Below are positions 60,868 to 64,000 of a stretch of 64,000 nucleotides of DNA, one piece after another; within the stretch, counting starts at the first letter, position 1, and each line of letters starts with the position of its first letter. The notes under the pieces were generated by a model that saw only the letters and a program-made list of their open reading frames with translations, was not told the DNA's origin and made no database searches. The position numbers and the translations under genes are program-made. Source of the DNA: Planotetraspora thailandica (GTDB lineage: Bacteria > Actinomycetota > Actinomycetes > Streptosporangiales > Streptosporangiaceae); assembly GCF_016863335.1 (NCBI RefSeq), contig NZ_BOOR01000037.1, forward strand, positions 100,554 to 164,553, in the 5' to 3' direction.

Positions 60868-62316
60868 TCAGAACGGATAGCTGGGGACCTGTGTGTGAAC
60901 AGTGATCCAGCGGGTGTCCGTGTATGCCTCGATGTTCGCCGCGGCGCTGCCGAAGCGTGCGGAGTTGCCCGACTCGCCCATCCCGCCGAAGGGGACGTGG
61001 GCGTCGTCCTTGAGTGTCTGGTCGTTGACGTGAGCCATACCTGTCGGGATGCGCTTGGCCAGCGAAAGGCCGGTTGCGACGTCGGCGGTGATGATGCCCA
61101 GCGCGAGCCCGTACTGGGTGTTCGATGCCAGCTCGACGGCCTCGTCCAGGGTGGAGAACCGGGTGACGCACGCCACCGGGCCGAACACCTCGTTGTCGTA
61201 AGCGGGAATGCCGGGACCCGCCTCGGCGAGAACGGTGGGCCGATAGAAAAGGCCGTCATAGGTCCCGCCCGTGAGCAACTCGGCCCCCGCAGCGACACTG
61301 TCCATGACGAGGGAGTGGATCCTGTCGCGTTGCTTGGCGTCAATGATCGGCCCGAGCGCCACTTCGTCGGATTCCGGGTTGCCTACGACGAGTGCGGACG
61401 CGCGGTCAGCAAGCTTGTGCACATACGCGTCATAGATCGATTCGTGGACCAGGTGCCGACCGATGATCACGCAACCCTGACCCTGGTTGAAGAAACTCCC
61501 GAAGGCGACCGCGCTCATGGCCTGGTCCAGATCTGCATCGGCAAGCACGATCAGTGCGTTGTTGCCGCCTAGTTCCAGGTGCGTACGGGTGAAATGCCGC
61601 GCGGCGAGCTCACCGACCGCGCGGCCGGCCTGTGTGGAACCGGTGAACGAGATCGCCCGTATGCCGGGGTGAGTGACCATCGCCGAACCAAGGTCACCGC
61701 CTCCGGGAAGGACGTGCAGCAGCCCGTCAGGCAGTCCTGCCTCTTCGAAGATCCTCGCGAGGATGACGCCTCCGGAGTATGAGGTCCGCGGGTCAGGCTT
61801 GAGGATGACGGCGTTGCCCAGAGCAAGGGCAGGCGCCACGGAACGGATCGCGAGGAGTAGCGGCAGGTTGAACGGCGAGATGACTCCGACCACCCCTACA
61901 GGTGTGCGAACCGTCATGCTCAACTGGGCACTCTCGGATGGCATGACCTCGCCCAGGGCGTGGGAGGGCAGCGCGGCGGCCTCCAAGCACTCATCGACAG
62001 CGCCGTGCACCTCGAATTCGGCTTTCAGGCGAATGCTGCCCGCCTCGTGGATCAGCCAGTACTGGACGGCCGCGGAATGGTGTGTCCACAGATCGGCCGC
62101 CCGCCGCAGGATGGCGGCCCGCTCTGTGAACGGCCTCGCAGCCCAAGCGGCTTGCGCCTCGCTTGCCTGTGTCACCGACCTTTCCAGGTCGCTGACATCG
62201 GCGCGGCCCAAGCTTGTGATCTGCCGCCCCGTGGCCGGCTCCATCACAGAGATCACTCCGCCGCTGAGCCACCATCCGCCGGTGCCGCTCCACCGCTCAT
62301 CATCAGGGAAACTCAT
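60868..62316 (-). CDS. Aldehyde dehydrogenase
   Basis: 482 residues from MSFPDDERWSG (AGGAG five bases upstream). NAD(P)-binding SFTGSTQAGRAVGELAARHF, general base Glu in HLELGGNNALIVL and nucleophile Cys in FNQGQGCVIIGRH, then EVFGPVACVTRF. The sequence plan fits benzaldehyde/vanillin-type dehydrogenases. It is followed after 93 bases by a GMC oxidoreductase, so the pair would take an alcohol to the acid. The operator at 62524-62554 lies upstream. Confidence 0.9.
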   Translation of the reverse strand: MSFPDDERWSGTGGWWLSGGVISVMEPATGRQITSLGRADVSDLERSVTQASEAQAAWAARPFTERAAILRRAADLWTHHSAAVQYWLIHEAGSIRLKAEFEVHGAVDECLEAAALPSHALGEVMPSESAQLSMTVRTPVGVVGVISPFNLPLLLAIRSVAPALALGNAVILKPDPRTSYSGGVILARIFEEAGLPDGLLHVLPGGGDLGSAMVTHPGIRAISFTGSTQAGRAVGELAARHFTRTHLELGGNNALIVLADADLDQAMSAVAFGSFFNQGQGCVIIGRHLVHESIYDAYVHKLADRASALVVGNPESDEVALGPIIDAKQRDRIHSLVMDSVAAGAELLTGGTYDGLFYRPTVLAEAGPGIPAYDNEVFGPVACVTRFSTLDEAVELASNTQYGLALGIITADVATGLSLAKRIPTGMAHVNDQTLKDDAHVPFGGMGESGNSARFGSAAANIEAYTDTRWITVHTQVPSYPF

Positions 62317-62523
62317 GTTCACTCCTATCGGAGTACGTGTTTCTCTCGAGTAAGGAATCGCCGGGAATCCGAGATGTTCTGTTCCGGCGCTTGAAGCTCT
62401 GCGGAGCCCTACGACCAGCCCGTCAGGATCAGGCTTCCCGGAGCCTGTACGGGACGCGTAGTCCCGACGGCGGAGCGCTCATGACTGAGGCGGACCAGCA
62501 GCTTCTGTGATCATCGCGCCCGA

Positions 62524-62554
62524 TGTCATCAACTGATGTCATCACTTGATGACA
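62524..62554. promoter_or_regulatory. TetR-type operator (repeated TGTCATCA/TGATGACA)
   Basis: TGTCATCA-CT-TGATGACA at 62537-62554 is a perfect 18-bp palindrome. TGTCATCA-AC-TGATG at 62524-62538 is a partial second copy sharing its edge. It lies about 210 bases upstream of the aldehyde dehydrogenase and downstream of the TetR gene. Confidence 0.7.
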
Positions 62555-62690
62555 AGATGAGCACAAATACCTCCTGCTGTCAAGGACAGCGGACGTTCAT
62601 CCTCCAAGATCGCCCAGAGGCCTCACGGACATCGGGTGACCAGCGGCATTACCGTTGAAGGAGCCTGATCAATGGCGCCGGAGTCGTCCG
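62555..62690. other. Gap between operator and TetR gene
   Basis: Together with 62323-62523 this is a 368-base non-coding stretch. Apart from the operator palindromes I see no gene, repeat or RNA. Confidence 0.35.
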
Positions 62691-63248
62691 TCAATTCATC
62701 GGGATGACGCTCTGAAGGAGAGAAAGAAGCTCTTCTTTGGTGGTAGCGGCAAGATGGGGCAGGGTCCCGGCATGGCGGCTAAGGATCACCCCGATGAACA
62801 TCGCGAAGAAAAATTCGGCTCGCAGTTCCGGCTGTTCCTCGCCTCGCGCCGCGAGGTGCTCACTCAATGGCGTGATGCCCCTTCGGTACAGCTCTTCCAG
62901 GGACACCCTCTGCGCGTCGGAGTTGTCGTAAGGACGAATGACCGCCTGGTAGACGGGGCCGGGACCGCTGCGCGCAATGCGGTCCAGCATGCGTGACAGC
63001 CGGTCGCCGCTGGTCATCGGCGTGAAGGGCTCGGATTCTTTCTCCGAGCGGAGCACGGCAACGTAGAGCTGCGATTTCCCACCGAAATACCGGGCGATCA
63101 ACGCGGGATCGACCCCGGCGCGCTCGCCGATGTCGCGTGCTGTCGTGCGGTCGTAGCCTCGGTCGGCGAACAGCTCGCTTGCCGCGCGGAGCAGGAGGTT
63201 ACGGCTGGCCGCGGCGTTGCGACGACGACGAGGCTCTTCTTTGCTCAT
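62691..63248 (-). CDS. TetR-family regulator
   Basis: 185 residues. The N-terminal helix-turn-helix is LLRAASELFADRGYDRTTAR followed by DIGERAGVDPALIARYFGGK. The ligand domain contains RRGITPLSEHLAARGEEQPE, the C-terminal plan of many actinobacterial TetRs (TetR_C_17-like). No ribosome-binding site is seen. It likely represses the aldehyde dehydrogenase/GMC operon downstream through the palindromes at 62524-62554. Confidence 0.88.
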   Translation of the reverse strand: MSKEEPRRRRNAAASRNLLLRAASELFADRGYDRTTARDIGERAGVDPALIARYFGGKSQLYVAVLRSEKESEPFTPMTSGDRLSRMLDRIARSGPGPVYQAVIRPYDNSDAQRVSLEELYRRGITPLSEHLAARGEEQPELRAEFFFAMFIGVILSRHAGTLPHLAATTKEELLSLLQSVIPMN

Positions 63249-63267
63249 GCGTCAATCATGAGGCTTG

Positions 63268-63455
63268 TCAGACGACACACGCGGGTGCCCATCGGGTGTG
63301 CCTCGCCCCTCCGTCCACGCAGTCGAGCGGGATCGGGACCGTCTCCACGCGGCTCGTCGTCCCGATCCGTTCGGCGATCCAGTCGATCTTCGGGTATCGG
63401 CGGCGCTCGGCGGCGATGAGTTCGGGGGCGTACTCGGCCAGCCACAACAGGTCGA
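63268..63455 (-). pseudogene. SAM-dependent methyltransferase internal fragment
   Basis: One minus-strand frame reads LLWLAEYAPELIAAERRRYP, then IAERIGTTSRVETVPIPLDC and VDG. This matches the region between the Rossmann core and the C-terminus of UbiE-like methyltransferases (W-L-x-E-Y-A-P-E ... P-V-P-x-D-C-x-D-G). The family normally continues with F-x-x-A-F-Y-x-R-P, but here the frame turns to unrelated residues and stops at 63268. It was probably truncated. Confidence 0.55.
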
Positions 63456-63689
63456 GTGCGCCGCGACATCCAATCAGCGCCTCGGGTGCGGCGTACCAGG
63501 TACGGCATGCGCCGGCGGTAGCCGTTCCGCAGCTCCTCGACCGGTCCCGAAAGGGCTGACAGCACGGCAGCCGTAACGATCATCCTGCGATAGTCACGCC
63601 CTATCACCCGATAGGAACAAACGCTTTGACCTGTGGATCTTCATGGGCGGAAGGTGAGGGCAACCCCCACCGACAAGGAGTAGGTGCCA

Positions 63690-64000
63690 TGGCAAAGGTG
63701 CTGTGCGTGCTGTACGACGACCCGGTCGACGGATACCCCACGACGTATGCGCGCGACGACCTCCCGACGCTGAGTGGTTACCCGGGCGGCCAGACGCTGC
63801 CGACGCCGAAGGCCGTCGACTTCACCCCCGGGCACCTGCTCGGCAGCGTCTCTGGCGAGCTCGGGCTGCGCCGCTTCCTTGAGGACCGCGGCCACACGCT
63901 CGTCGTCACCTCCGACAAGGAGGGCCCCGGCTCGGTCTTCGACCGCGAACTGCCCGACACGGACGTGGTCATCTCCCAGCCCTTCTGGCCCGCGTACCTT
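63690..64000 (+). CDS. fdh: NAD-dependent formate dehydrogenase (3' partial)
   Basis: The ATG at 63690 follows AAGGAG. It is open to the window end, 103 codons. The N-terminal region is highly characteristic: MAKVLCVLYDDPVDGYPTTY, LPTLSGYPGGQTLPTPKAVD, TPGHLLGSVSGELGLRRFLE and VVTSDKEGPGSVFDRELPDT, ending ISQPFWPAYL. This is the catalytic-domain start of D-2-hydroxyacid-type formate dehydrogenases, which oxidise formate to CO2 with NAD+. The NAD-binding domain lies outside the window. Confidence 0.9.

Overview
The window is about 70% GC actinobacterial DNA. Pointers include LAL-type and GlxA/AraC regulators, many ATGA-type gene overlaps, GTG starts, apparently leaderless promoters, and IS701- and IS5-type debris. 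Its style resembles a Streptosporangiales genome (Nonomuraea or Actinomadura relatives), but that is inference. It looks like a chromosomal accessory or arm region of many short, self-contained modules, each with its own regulator. I see no rRNA, tRNA, CRISPR array, prophage or intact IS.

Layout. 1-3200: the end of an intradiol (hydroxyquinol-type) dioxygenase, then a graveyard of IS701, IS5, methyltransferase and SnoaL-like fragments around an intact COG4705-type membrane protein. 3.2-9.0 kb: GNAT acetyltransferase, a 962-residue LAL/LuxR regulator, a secreted SGNH hydrolase. 9.2-11.4 kb: an ArsR-glyoxalase pair with a perfect operator, and an AbrB-family membrane protein. 11.5-19.9 kb: an envelope-stress-like island of UppP and DedA, BlaI plus an M56 peptidase, an OmpR-type two-component system, a second COG4705 protein, a DMT protein and a GT4 glycosyltransferase. 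BlaI-type palindromes sit in both divergent promoter regions of this island. 19.9-25.6 kb: a NarL-type two-component system and an iron-type ABC importer behind DtxR/IdeR-like boxes. 26-32 kb: Ppx/GppA, a secreted alpha/beta hydrolase, and a cysteine-synthase-like enzyme coupled to an MFS exporter.

32.3-39.1 kb is a metal (probably zinc) island: a ZIP transporter, a DivIVA-domain protein with a His-rich N-terminus, a 51-residue His/Cys peptide, a secreted triple-SH3 protein, two SmtB/NmtR-like ArsR sensors, one intact CDF exporter with HGH repeats, and the decayed remains of a second CDF. It is my best candidate for something undescribed. 39.1-41.5 kb is a polar amino-acid ABC importer. 41.7-48.1 kb holds three GlxA-type AraC regulators, each beside a different small-molecule enzyme, plus a MarR regulator whose putative operator recurs 6 kb away before a lactonase-like hydrolase gene.

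50.7-57.2 kb is a carbohydrate locus: two large secreted proteins, the tail of a lost sugar-binding protein, a PfkB kinase and an IclR regulator. 57.3-58.9 kb carries a ThrE-like exporter. 59.2-63.2 kb is a TetR / aldehyde dehydrogenase / GMC oxidoreductase alcohol-oxidation module with a clear operator. The window ends inside an NAD-dependent formate dehydrogenase gene.
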